Assembly: GCF_002865645.1 (NCBI RefSeq)
Contig: NW_020194619.1
Location: 558,001-622,000, forward strand
From: Hyaloscypha bicolor E
Lineage: Eukaryota > Ascomycota > Leotiomycetes > Helotiales > Hyaloscyphaceae
DNA length: 64,000 bases
Direction of reading: 5' to 3'
Below the pieces are notes generated by a model that worked only from the letters and a program-made list of their open reading frames with translations, searched no databases and was not told where the DNA came from. This document shows, piece by piece, positions 22,143 through 33,350 of the stretch. Within the stretch, counting starts at the first letter, position 1; every line of letters begins with the position of its first letter. Both the position numbers and the translations under genes were made by a program.

Positions 22143-22898
22143 CCTGGTGATCGGCCGACGGTCGGATCGGGTGGAAGCTTAGACCCAAAGCTTATACTCC
22201 GCTAAGAGACCTGAGAGAAGAGAAGGGCTATTGAAGAAACATCCGCGGCCAAGCTGGTCAGTTGGAAGTCAAAATTGGTACTTTAATCTCGATTCTTAAC
22301 CATCATTGCTTTGTAGAAGATGAGAATGTAGTTTTAATGCAGCGTACTTTTCTCCACGACGACAGAAATTGGTTGCTGGTGAAAGGATCAGTCACGCAGA
22401 GCGCCCACCCTTGAAAAGGCCTCTTCCCTCCGGCCTCGCTACAGTGAAGCCTACCTTCAAGGCTAGAAAGCTAGTCATTCTCCCAAATATCTAAGCTTCA
22501 TTGGACGTAGCCAAGAAGATTCTGATGGGATAAACCTTGAGATCCACTCGGCTCAGGTTGTAGGCCTAGCTGCCAATGTGAAACCGGCCCGGGTGCTTAC
22601 ATCGGTACGCAACTTTGCGTTGGTCTGGTGGCCTTGACGTGCTTGATGGGCGGCTACGAGATCGCGTCTCGAGAAACTGGTAAATAAATCTTGGGCAATG
22701 CCAAAGGGAAGGAGAAACATTGGCCTGCAAGCCTCATGAGCCATCTGATTCTATATATCTTTACATGGGGTATCTTATCTACCTGCTCATACATATATGG
22801 TCGAGATATAAAGAGTGGCGTTGACCTTCGGGATTCCTACTCGTACATGACAAATGAAGATAGCTGGCCATAAAGTGCCGTAGGGTCGTTCTCAGAAC

Positions 22899-25055
22899 CT
22901 AGAAGAGCTTGACCGTCTCGGGCACCTTTTTATCTGCTTCCTGCTCCTGTTGAATAAGGGCTGCTTCCTTAGGTTTCTTTCTCTTCAAAAAGGAACAGCA
23001 CAATATTCCAGCAGCAACACTGACATTCAAGCTGTCAATATTGTGGCTCTGACGCGAGCCTTCGATGTACAGGTTCACATCGGCTTTGGTTCTCAGGTTC
23101 CAACGGAGGCCCTCACCCTCACTGCCTAGCATGAGGATACAAGGGTCTTCAGAGAGTGGATCGTCCAGCTGTTCGGTAGATATCGAGGCAGGCATAGCCG
23201 GATCATGCTTTTTAGCGGGAGCCACAGCCGCGAAAACTTTCCAGCCAGCATTCTTCGAATCAACAATAAAGCCAGCAGGTTGGTTAACCATAAATAGGGT
23301 AACATCTTCAGAAGCACCTGCAGATGCTTTGAGGACGACTGGAGTGAAAGATGCGCTGTTGCGGGCTGAGATGGCGATGGCTGTTACCCCAAGGAAAGCC
23401 GCCGTCCGAAGTATACCACCGAGATTGCCAGGGTCCACAATACTATCCAGTAGGAGAACCAAAGGCTTCCTTCCATGTCGATTTCTTTGGATCTTAACGA
23501 AGTTGGAAGTGCCATTGACTGCAGCTTCTTCTCGAGACTGGTAGCCGATGGAGACTTCGAAACCATCCTGACCATCCACTGTCATGAGCTGACCAAGACC
23601 CGTGACAGGGAGTCTGGGAAGGGGCGATGCCTCCAGAATATAACCATTGTGCGGCCGCCCTCCGCTCATTTTGTCCATAACACGAAGCCACTCATTCCCA
23701 ACTCGGACTACTTCAACACTATTTCTCTTTGCTAATATCTCTAACCTAGCATCTTGATCAAGATCCTTGCGGTTCTCTCCCGTATAAATGTATAATTTGT
23801 AGAGCTGTCTTCGCGGCTCTCCTCGAGATCTCAAAGCTGATTCGACGACCGAAGTTCCATATAAGAATTCGGACGCAGGCGTAGTGTATGGTATCGAGAG
23901 AGGGATTCGATTGTCGGCAACTTGAGTAAATTTCGGGCCATTGGACGAAGAACGCTCATCACGCGGTACATTGGCACTAGGGAACTTGCTGCCGTATTTT
24001 GGACTGCGGTCGAAAGGTTCTGGATCGCCCTGACGCGCAGGTCTATCCGAAGGTCTTCTATCTGCCGAGCTTGCGTTCCCAAATTTTGACCCGGATGAGC
24101 CTCTCTTGAAGGATAGAGATGGATAAAGGTCACCCCCTGTTGGTTCGGAAGGCCGATCACGGGATCTTGAACCGTATGACCGATCATCACTTGGGCGTTC
24201 CCAGGAACGAGGCGATGGAGATCCAGAATCTCTTCCAGAATTTCGCCCCTGAATGTCACGCGTCGTCTCAGAAGGTTCCTTCATACCTCTGGACTGCCTG
24301 GGAATATCGTCTAAATCTCGTTCGCGTCTCCCAAAATGCTTGGAATTTCTTTCCTCGTATGACCGCCCAGATCGTGCCGGCCTTTCATATTCGTGATTCC
24401 TAGCTCTGAACGGTCGTGAGCCATTATCTGAATCTCGTTCACGTCGATCAGAGTATCTGAAAACCGAGTCCTCGTATGGACCCGCAGATCGTGCCGGTCG
24501 TTCAGCACGCCCTCCACCCTCTGTTTCCTTGCCTGTTATAAGTCTCTTCCCAAGACGAATTCGTAGGTCGCTTGTGTCCGTCTTGCCTCGCATCTCCCAC
24601 TGCCTCGCCGGTTTCTTCTCGAAGTTAAGCGTGCTTTTCTTCGTACGTTTCCCCCGTCCCATCCATGGCTCGGTAGTCTGCTCCCTTAGGGATCTCTTCT
24701 CGAAGTCGCGCGTACTCGTCTTTCCGCGTTCGCCCCATCCATTCATAGACCCGCCAGCCCTCTTCGTTGGCGAATTCTTCTCGAGGCCGTAGTCATAGTC
24801 GTCTCTCGGAGAACGGTCCCTCGGAGGGTCTACCCACTTGGGAAGGCCATGTTGCACTCTGTACTTTTCTCGTGGGTCATTTGCAGAAAGAGCCCGCTTA
24901 GTCGATGCTCTGAGGCCTTGTCCTTTCGATTTGCGTAGACTTTGTCGGATTGCAGTGTGGACCACGCCGGCTTTGCCTACGTGATAGCATCGATGCAGCG
25001 CAATTGAGCGAGATGGCAAATTCCTCCCCGTTCTAGACCGAACAAGGTTGAGCAT
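22899..25055 (-). CDS. MRM1: Mitochondrial rRNA 2'-O-ribose methyltransferase, SpoU/TrmH family (Mrm1-like)
   Basis: A single exon encodes 718 residues from the ATG at 25055 (MLNLVRSRTGRNLPSRSIAL), a basic mitochondrial presequence. The frame continues open upstream to 25241, but that part lacks leader features. The C-terminal half holds the L30e-like substrate-binding domain (FLYGTSVVESAL) and the SPOUT knot with motif 1 (DSIVDPGNLGGILRTA), motif 2 (LMLGSEGEGL) and motif 3 (DSLNVSVAAGI). Yeast Mrm1 methylates the ribose of a conserved guanosine in the peptidyl-transferase region of 21S rRNA. Between leader and enzyme lies about 350 residues of Arg/Ser/Asp-rich disorder with internally repeated PAR.GRSYE / RRERD units. 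Yeast Mrm1 is only about 410 residues, so this insert is the unusual part. Confidence 0.9.
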   Translation of the reverse strand: MLNLVRSRTGRNLPSRSIALHRCYHVGKAGVVHTAIRQSLRKSKGQGLRASTKRALSANDPREKYRVQHGLPKWVDPPRDRSPRDDYDYGLEKNSPTKRAGGSMNGWGERGKTSTRDFEKRSLREQTTEPWMGRGKRTKKSTLNFEKKPARQWEMRGKTDTSDLRIRLGKRLITGKETEGGGRAERPARSAGPYEDSVFRYSDRRERDSDNGSRPFRARNHEYERPARSGRSYEERNSKHFGRRERDLDDIPRQSRGMKEPSETTRDIQGRNSGRDSGSPSPRSWERPSDDRSYGSRSRDRPSEPTGGDLYPSLSFKRGSSGSKFGNASSADRRPSDRPARQGDPEPFDRSPKYGSKFPSANVPRDERSSSNGPKFTQVADNRIPLSIPYTTPASEFLYGTSVVESALRSRGEPRRQLYKLYIYTGENRKDLDQDARLEILAKRNSVEVVRVGNEWLRVMDKMSGGRPHNGYILEASPLPRLPVTGLGQLMTVDGQDGFEVSIGYQSREEAAVNGTSNFVKIQRNRHGRKPLVLLLDSIVDPGNLGGILRTAAFLGVTAIAISARNSASFTPVVLKASAGASEDVTLFMVNQPAGFIVDSKNAGWKVFAAVAPAKKHDPAMPASISTEQLDDPLSEDPCILMLGSEGEGLRWNLRTKADVNLYIEGSRQSHNIDSLNVSVAAGILCCSFLKRKKPKEAALIQQEQEADKKVPETVKLF

Positions 25056-25241
25056 TTCAATCCTGGGGCGTTGCTGAGGATGTGATGGCCGAGAAAATTT
25101 TATGCGGTTGACGCATGCTGACACGCCCACGCTACTGCGACAAGGATTCAGGGGGTACTCCCGCAGCCAAATACGAAAGTAGGGGCTTGAGGGGGGGTGG
25201 GGTTTATCTTCACATTTTACTGTATTTGGTCGGGATTGCAC

Positions 25242-25606
25242 GCAGAAGTTGTCAGAAAAGGAATTTCAGGGTGATAACTCGAATGGAAGAAATCTGTGCA
25301 TTGAGTAGAGAACTTCCGGCCGGTCTTCCTGAATCAGTCTAAAACCTGAACGCTCTATGAAAATGTCTCTCATAACGCTGCGCCATGCAAGATCTGGATT
25401 GAGCTGAAGGCTCATCCCGCCAATCGTCTCCGATACCCAGCAAGAAGCATTGCAGGCCCGAAGACGAAAAAGAAGAAAACTATGAATAGAAAGAGTTTGT
25501 AGAGAGCCAATGACGACGAATTGACTGGGAAGCGGGATCCTGCCATGCTTGACCTGCTGCAGATCTAAGGCTTAATTGCCTTCAGACCCCTTCGATGGTA
25601 ATTACT
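25242..25606. other. Intergenic, MRM1 promoter and 3' flank of remodeller
   Basis: Short open frames only; no recognisable sites. Confidence 0.4.
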
Positions 25607-28600
25607 CTAAGAGGGAAGGCCAGTACGTGGGGTTTTTTTACTCGGCTGCAACTTTCTTGCAAGTTCCCGCCTAAGGACCACACGCGCTGCGTCAACCTTT
25701 GCTTTTGGCTCGTTGCTCTGGCGTAAGGAGTCCAGCAGGACCCGGATTTGTAAGACGCTCAAGTAATGGAGACATTTGTCGGAGAATCCGAAATGGGCCA
25801 CTCCACACCGCTTGCAATAGTCGGCACCCATCATTTGCAGTGGGCACTGTCCGGCAACGTGTCTGGTTTGGCAGTGGTTGCAGAAATGCTCTGCTTGAGT
25901 TTGGTTGCTAGCTCTCCCATTTTTGACGGGAGGGAGAATCGCAGGATAAGCCGGGGGGCTGCTTCGCTGGTCTTGGACATGTTTGCCAAATCCATTTTGT
26001 TGGCCCGGGGTTGCACCTGGTCTGGGTCGTTGTCCAGATCCATTTTGGTGGATTGGATTTGCATCTGCCCTAGACTGTTGTCCAAATCCATTTTCATAGG
26101 CCCTAGACCTTGAATTGGAACGGAATTGGTGGCTAGCAGGCTCGTTGAAATTGACGTCTGGAGCGTGCCGGAATCCAGGGACGGGTTGACGGGATCTTTC
26201 TTCGAAGGTTCGATTGAATTGTGGGCTGTGATTTGAGGAGTTTGGTCGATATTCTGGGGTTGCGAATTAGCTATCTGTAGGGTGGTTTTCAATAGACTTG
26301 ACGCAGCAGGATTCGAAATATTGGATTTTGTAATAGGAGAATTAGCAAAACCCCGAGCTTTTTTTGAAGTCTGAGGTGCTGTGGTGGTCTCTGAAGCCAC
26401 TGGCTCCTTGTTCCCAGCACTGGCTGTCTTCGGAGCAGCGTCAGGCTTGACATTTGCGGAGATATGAAGAGTCTTTGCTGGAACGGAGTGCTCGCTGAGA
26501 CTGGGGTTGACCTTAACCGCATTTGCTGGCTTGGCTGGAAGAGGTTTAGTCTTTCTATTGCCCAAGTTGGTATTGTTTGCTGCTGAAGAAGCTGAGGGGA
26601 CTATTTGCTTGATAGGAGTAGCCTCCTGCTTCTTCGGTTGCATTATTTTCGTGCCTTTGCTGGCTGCGGGCTTCGGAATACTGTTTGCAGTAGGAGCTTT
26701 CTCCTTGACTTCTGAAGACTTGGCCGGGATTCCTGGCTTGACTTTTTCGCCATTCTTGATCTTCTGAGGAAGGTTCTGGGCGTTGACTTTTTCCGGCTTC
26801 TTCGAACCAACTGTCTTGTTCGACGAAGCCGGAGCAGTGTGCGTAGATTTGTTTAGAACTTTTGGAGGAACGGAGATCTTTTTGGCAGAAACTTGCTGCT
26901 TTTTGATCGGAATAACCGTTGCAGGCTTTTTAAGAGAAGAGCCTTTTGGTTGCGAAGAGGTGACTTTCTTCACGGGTGATTTACCTTTTGGCGGTGTGGT
27001 GATTGAGCTTCTTGAGCGCTCCTGTGGTGGCTGTAACTCTCGCGGATCCACCATTTCTCCACCGTCAGAATCGTCATCTCCATCAGTATCTCCAGCAGCG
27101 AAATCTATGTCACTTGCCGACTCATCGGGGCGGCCTTTGTTTGGTAGCTTCAAAGGCGAGGAGTCTAGCATGTCGTCGTCGAGGTCTACGTTCTTCTTGT
27201 AGTCGACCATCTTTCATTGCATTAGCGTAATTCCACAAGAGAGATTAAACAAGACTGACCTGGCGTGCTCTCTTTCCACGGCCAAACGTTTGCATGTTTC
27301 TGGCGGCTTCAGCTGCCGCATCTGCTTCACGTTGCTTCAAAATTTTGTCCCAGACTGAGAAGTTCGGGACGGATGGTTCGGCATCTGCATCACCTAGATC
27401 TTCTATTAGAGTGCCTTTGTCATTGGCCCAAACCCTCGCGAAAGAGAATTGAGATTCTGCGGTCGTTTCTTCATTAGGGTTGATATTTTCGACCTTGGTT
27501 CGGTCGAGGAGCTTGTCAACGGAAGCAGAATCGTAATGAATATCGTTCCGATCATCGTCGTTGAATAATGCTTCAGCCCCGTGTTTGAGGATGGACTCCA
27601 GGTCAACACCAGCATCGTCTTCGGCACCCATGCTCTCGATAAGGGCTTGATCGAGGGCCATTTTCTTGCGGCCAATTTGGACAATTTTTTCTTCAGCAGT
27701 ATCCTTAGTCATGAGTTGAAAGACTAAGACCTTGTTCTTTTGACCGATTCGATGAGCGCGGGAAAGAGCTTGTATATCTTGGTGAGGCTAGAAAAGTCAG
27801 CAGATTTCGTAGATGTGGTGATTGCCAATTACATTGAAGTCGGGGTCCTATATCCAAGGTCAGTTTGGAGCTATTCAAAATCTGTAGGGAACATACCATG
27901 ATAATAACTGTGTCAGCTGTCGCAAGGTTGATGCCAACACCTCCAGCTCTAGTTGAAAGTAAGAAGGCGAAGAGCGGCGAATCAGCCGCGTTGAACTGAT
28001 CGATTCTCTTCTGCTTCTCTAATGCACCAATCCGACCATCCAACCGTTGAAAAGGCAGATCAAGTCCATTCAAAAAATCCTCCACCAAGTCCAGCTGGTC
28101 GAGAAACTGGCTAAATATCAAGACTCGATGACCTAGTTCTCGCAATTTCGGTAGCATGATCTCTAGTAGTTGAAATTTAGAAGATGCATCAACAAGGTTT
28201 CGATGGAGAGCTGCTTCGCCGACCGTTCGTTCCTCAATTGCCTGGCTGTAAACGAAGGGGTGGCAAAGACATTTACGTAGCTGCATGAGGATATTGTTCA
28301 AATTTCCTCGCTCAGCCGGTCGAAGAGCAGCTTTACTCTGCCCAAATATGGACCGTATAAGCTCTGGATTCTTGGCGAGGATAGACTTGTAAAGCTTCTT
28401 CTGTACTAAACTCATCGTCACTGGCAGGATGACTTGCGCCATCGGCGGCAGGAATTTCAGGACCTGAAGCTTGGTTCTCCTTAAATTGAAGTCAGCGAGA
28501 GTCATTCGTGACGGTGGTGTAACTTGCCTTAAGAAAAATGGTCGAATAAGCTCGTGAAGCTCCGGTAGGTTCTCCTTCGTTAATTCCTCATACTTCTCAT

Positions 28601-31600
28601 CCAATTCGGCAGCATTCATGGATTTATCCAGGAATTGGAGTAGGTTGAATAGCTCCCGCTTATTATTTTGCAGAGGGGTGCCTTCAAGAGGGTGTCAGCC
28701 AGTGCAAACTGGATAATTAGAGGTAACGAACCGGTGAGAAGAACTTGATACGGAATCTTCAATGCCTTCAAGGCGACGTAAAGCTGATTTGCGTCGTTCT
28801 TCAAACGCTGGCCCTCGTCCACAATCATTCCAGCCCACTTCACCTTACGGAAGAAAGATTTACTTGAGTCATCCGTAGGGCCTTCGTAAGATGTAACGAC
28901 CACATGCGCTCTCAGGTCTGAGCATCCATTGGGGTATAGTTCGTATTTCATAGCCATATCTCGCGCCTTCTTACCACCGTAGTACGTGACAACTCGAAGT
29001 GAGGGTGCCCATTTCTTGATTTCTCGGCGCCAGTTTGGGCAAGTCGAGTTGGGAGTTACCACAAGGAAGGGCCAGCACTAAGCTCATCAGTATGATACTT
29101 GTAGATTAGGAAGCGGACCTACCTTGGGATTGCCTTTGACGAGAGACGCAAATAGAGAGATGATTTGGATGGTCTTCCCAAGTCCCATTTCATCAGCCAA
29201 GATAACGTTCTTCTTCTGATGAAAATTATACAATAGCCAATTGAGACCTTCCATTTGATAAGGCATCATTTCGCCCCCTGTGAGAGCCGATGGCTGTTTC
29301 TTCAGTTCGACCTTCTTTGCAAAATGTAATGATCGAAAGTCATCCACGCGCTCCTTCATGGCCGCTGCTGGGAGATTTTTGAAGTATTGGCCGACAACAT
29401 ACTCATTGTAGGCTGCCACAAAATCACTCCATCGATCTTCATCATCTGGCTTTGGAGGCTCCTCCCAGACTGCATCATCATAACCAAGTCCTTGAAACTT
29501 GACCAGAACCTCGTCTACCATGTTGATCGCTGCCTTGTCCGCCGACTCTGATTTGGGACGGAAGCCTTTCACGTAGCTGACATCGAAAACGATCTCCATA
29601 CGTAGAAATTCCTCGGGGATTGCTTCCTCGGAAGTCCATTTCGGAAGCAGATTGATCCCTTCGTCTCGTTTCAGGAAAGCGTTCCGCATAATCGCAACAG
29701 TGACACCCCATACCCAAGCACCAGGCATCCATAAACATTTAAAGTGTGACTTCCCTTCCCACTTAATCAGGTACTCCTTCTCGTCCTCAGTAAAGTCTTC
29801 GAGTGTCTGGCCAGTGACGTAAGAATCCCGATCCACGGGTCTCCATGCAACAAGAGCATCAATTTTTGCCGGAACCTCCAGGCATTCCTTGCATTGCCAT
29901 CCTTGTGAGTACTCTTCGAAGCGTTCTTGGCGAAGTTCATCAACGTCCTCTGGTGTCTTGGAAGACTTCGACAAGGGTGGTAGATGATTAAAGTGATAAG
30001 TGCGTGCACAAGAAGTACACCGAAATAAGACGTTCTTGGAATTATTTATCAAAGTTTCCGAGACTTCCGTGACCGGGTCATCTCCAGCGTTCTCCTCTCG
30101 TAGCTTTTCCTCTTGCTTGGCAGTCCTCTTTGGCGAGAAAGCCGCACAGGCTGGCCCCTCCTGATTGCAGCCTTGACAGATATCGAGTCGTGGGGCAAAT
30201 CGATCCTTCTTTGCCACGACACCAATGCATCGACGGCATTGCATGACAAAATTTTCCTGGCCGACTTTGGTGACCATATGATCTCTTCCACTGCGGTATC
30301 CCAAGCATACCTTGTGAATTGAGGTGGAGCATCCTTGGCAGAATATCAGAGGACTAGGGCCTTTGTTGGAATGTGTTCCGGTGCCTCCGCATACATCACA
30401 ATCCTGGTTGTGCAAAAGGCGGAAAGGCGAGTCTTTGGGGACTGGCTGGAAGATTTCTCGTATGCTGATGACTTTAGGTGCATTGTTGGTAGCGACTTCA
30501 TCGGCATAGATTTCCTCTTCCATGTCACGCTCCCTCATGTTTTTGACGACTCTTTCACGGCCAGACCGGCGAGTGGCTCGCTCTGGAGATGAAGAAGACT
30601 CATCATCAACAATTCGGCGACCTCTACCATGTTTCCCCTTCGATTCGGATCTGCTTTGCCGACCTTTGGTTGTCTTCTTCTGGCTACGTTGCCGATAGAC
30701 GATGTGGGAACCGTCGCTGTCTTCGGGCACGTCTCGAGCCAATTCATCGGATTCATTATCGTCAATGGTCTTGGAAGGTTTTGTAAGCAACTTGATGATG
30801 GGTTTTGCGGTGGATGATCGCGTGTTTCGTCCAGAAGAACGTGTTGCGAACCGACTACCACGGGTTGGCTGCATGCCCCGACTCGTTGGTGGTTCCAGGT
30901 CAGAGTCGTCAGAACTCTCATCGCCGTTGTTGGCGCGAGACTGAGGACGGCTGCTAAGCCTACTACTCTGGCGTGACCCTTGGCGACTACTTCGGTTTGT
31001 CAAAACCGAGATTTTTCCTTTCCCGAGGCGGCGTTTTTTGACAATTGTGTCGTCTTCTCCAGAAAGGTCGTCATCGCCGAAGTCCACAGGTATGACAGAG
31101 CTAGAAACAAAGCTAGTTCTTGCTGCTGTAGTCCGATTTCGCTTGCCAGCAGAGGAAGACATACCGCGCTCGAAACTCGAATGGCTGTTGTCTTGCGAAT
31201 CCTCAATATCTTCTTCTCCAATTTCGAAGATATCCAGCGCGTTTGGGCCGTTTCGAAGGCTGAGAAGCTTCTCAAGAGGGACCTGTATGCAAATATCAAC
31301 AAAATATTCAAGGAAGGAAGGAAAGATCTGAGGAGGTAATGCCTCAATTGAAGAATGTAGTATTGAAGACGACATGCGATCCAGATGTGGATATTGAAAG
31401 GTGACATGACGCGTCAACGAATAAAAGGAGGGGTGAAGGTGATGGGTTTACGAACAATATGAAAAGAGTGACGAAGGTATTTCAACCGTCAAACGCAAGC
31501 AGGAGGATGGCGCTCTTTGGGTACAACTGACTTTGCTGGAGCAGAAATAGCTGTTAAGAGGCTGCTCTGCTCAAGGCTGAGAAGACGTTGACGTGAAACA

Positions 31601-32555
31601 TATGATGCCGTGGAAGGAAGGATACAGGCGGAGACTAAAAGAGGTTGGGGAAGGTTGAAGAAGGAAGGAAGGTGCAAGGGGGTGGAAGAATAACCTCGCT
31701 AAGATCCGAGCACTCAGGGATCGCTTACGCGCCACAGGTTTGTAAACAGACCGTTACGAGCAGTGGATTCTTCTTTCCAAAGATGACAACACAAGGGAAT
31801 ACAATTGCAGGCACAAGTGCAAAGCCCCTGTATAATTGAGCATACAAAGGCTACAGAATCCCTAATCCAAATAAGGGGTAACTTGCGCAAAGGTGAAGAA
31901 ACTGCGCGAAAACTTCCTCGGATCACCCTTTATGTCTTTGAGAATGTTGCTCCGCTTTTGCATCCTCAACTAGAACACAATGGCTTCCTGGAGTATGAGA
32001 CTGGCAATTACCACTGTTAAGCCCCCAATGTCCTGCTTTGGCGGTGCGCCTTCTCAGGGAAAGCAAATAAGCAGCACCTGATCCGAAACCTCCGGATACA
32101 ACTTCGTCGAAGCTCACCGCCAGAAACAGTGACACAGGGGGGACAACAAACATAACGCAAGGCCAAACTGGAAGCACTTCGGCCGGAAAGTGATATGAAA
32201 GTACACTCACAAGTTCTCTCTTGCCATCCTCATAATCGATCGTGTACCACTCCCTATCATCCATGACCTTGAGTTCAATAACAGAGTCAACTGTTGTGTC
32301 GCCACGATATGGTTGATATTCCCACGGCCGCTCAGGAGCCGGCACCATAACTGCAATAGAGTCATCCGAGTTCTTCTCTCTCTTGCGATCTTCGGAGCGC
32401 TTTTGCGGCGATTCTCGAAATCGGTGTGAAAGTGTCGATTGTGGCGGGGAAGCGTCTTTCTTCTCTTCTTCGTCTCTAGGCTCGGGTGTATGGACATTCT
32501 CGGTCTCTAAATCTTCAGATGCGTCCGAGTCTGGGATTTGTTTCTTGGTGGCCAT
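25607..32555 (-). CDS. Mit1/Mi-2 (CHD4-like) chromatin remodeller with PHD finger, SNF2 ATPase and C-terminal zinc knuckles
   Basis: Proposed exons (minus): 32211-32555, 29123-31282, 28732-29077, 27897-28681, 27833-27847, 27260-27787, about 26298-27210 and 25607-26253, some 1912 residues. Exon 1 ends [17 protein letters not shown] and exon 2 resumes [12 protein letters not shown], which together read as one Tudor/chromo-like fold. Next come Ser/Arg-rich disorder, a PHD-type Cys cluster ([14 protein letters not shown]...CQGC) and a second Cys cluster (CQGC...CTSC...CKEC). The SNF2 ATPase has Walker [13 protein letters not shown] in place of DEAH, and the helicase C motif SRAHRIGQ. A 15-nt exon supplies DPDFN. 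The C-terminus has FCNHCQTRH...[10 protein letters not shown] knuckles, as in Mit1 of fission yeast SHREC. Nucleosome remodelling in heterochromatin silencing is the inferred role. The exon 7/8 join is the weakest part. An ATG at 31375 could start a shorter form. Confidence 0.8.
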
Positions 32556-33350
32556 GGTGGCTTCGCGACGCGCGACTACGCGACTCTAAGTAAATACAGA
32601 GCTTTCCCTGCAGCAGCCGTCAGCGGAGATCAAGAACTGTTTGTACAAGACCAAATACCCAACTACAGCTATCCTAACAGATTCCAACGAAAGCCCGCTT
32701 CTGTATCATGGTGCTTGAGTGAGAAACAGCATGTAGGTGGGTCATAGGTCGGCGGGTCGCTAGGGTCGTTGACGAGACACGCTTGCTGCGGAATGGGCTA
32801 TGCCAAAGATCCTTATTAAGGACTTGATCCGCGTCACAATAGTTCTACACGGTCAAGAACCTATGGTGCAGCGCTGTTGGTTGAAGTCATCGTGAAGCCA
32901 CTCATCGCGATGCCGTGTTTAACAAGGATTAATGACGCGCTTGTTTTAACGCCGATATTGCGCTAACCTATTTCAGAATTTATATCAGAAGATTGATTAT
33001 TTTTCAAAAAGAGGATGTTTCAGATGTTAAAAATATCCTTTTCAGGAACACAATCTCGCTCGAGCTGGTATCGATTCTGGAAAGGCTTATGGCCAGTAAG
33101 TGCTTACGAGGATCAGTGCTATGTGTAAACTACCTTGAAGATCTCAAGCAGCTCCGAACTCACAGCACTAACAAGGAAATGAAATTATAAGTACATTCCT
33201 AAATCTTCAAACGGCTCGAAAGAGTCCATCCATGTGTTAAAAAAAGAAGGAAGGAAGTGGATCCAGACCGGAGGCTCTGAAAACTTTTTATAAGATATGA
33301 CTAACTAAATTAATGTAAGAGTTAATGGTAAAAAGCGTTCTGCATTGTGT
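32556..33350. other. Intergenic, promoter of the remodeller and 3' flank of ferric reductase copy 2
   Basis: About 0.8 kb, AT-rich towards 33000-33300, with no supported gene. Confidence 0.45.

Larger units (their letters stand above)
21660..22898. other. Promoter region of ferric reductase copy 1 and 3' flank of MRM1
   Basis: About 1.2 kb with no coding frame I would call. It contains the paired GATA sites, a dense run of GATC/ATCAG tetramers at 22080-22165 and an ATTGG (CCAAT) box at 21837-21841. Confidence 0.5.

Noticed and set aside
25831..26253. KMDLDN-like protein repeats in the first reading frame of the remodeller's end
   Set aside because: The other frame gives the conserved zinc knuckles downstream, so these repeats are probably an out-of-frame reading of a Gln/Gly/Pro-rich linker.
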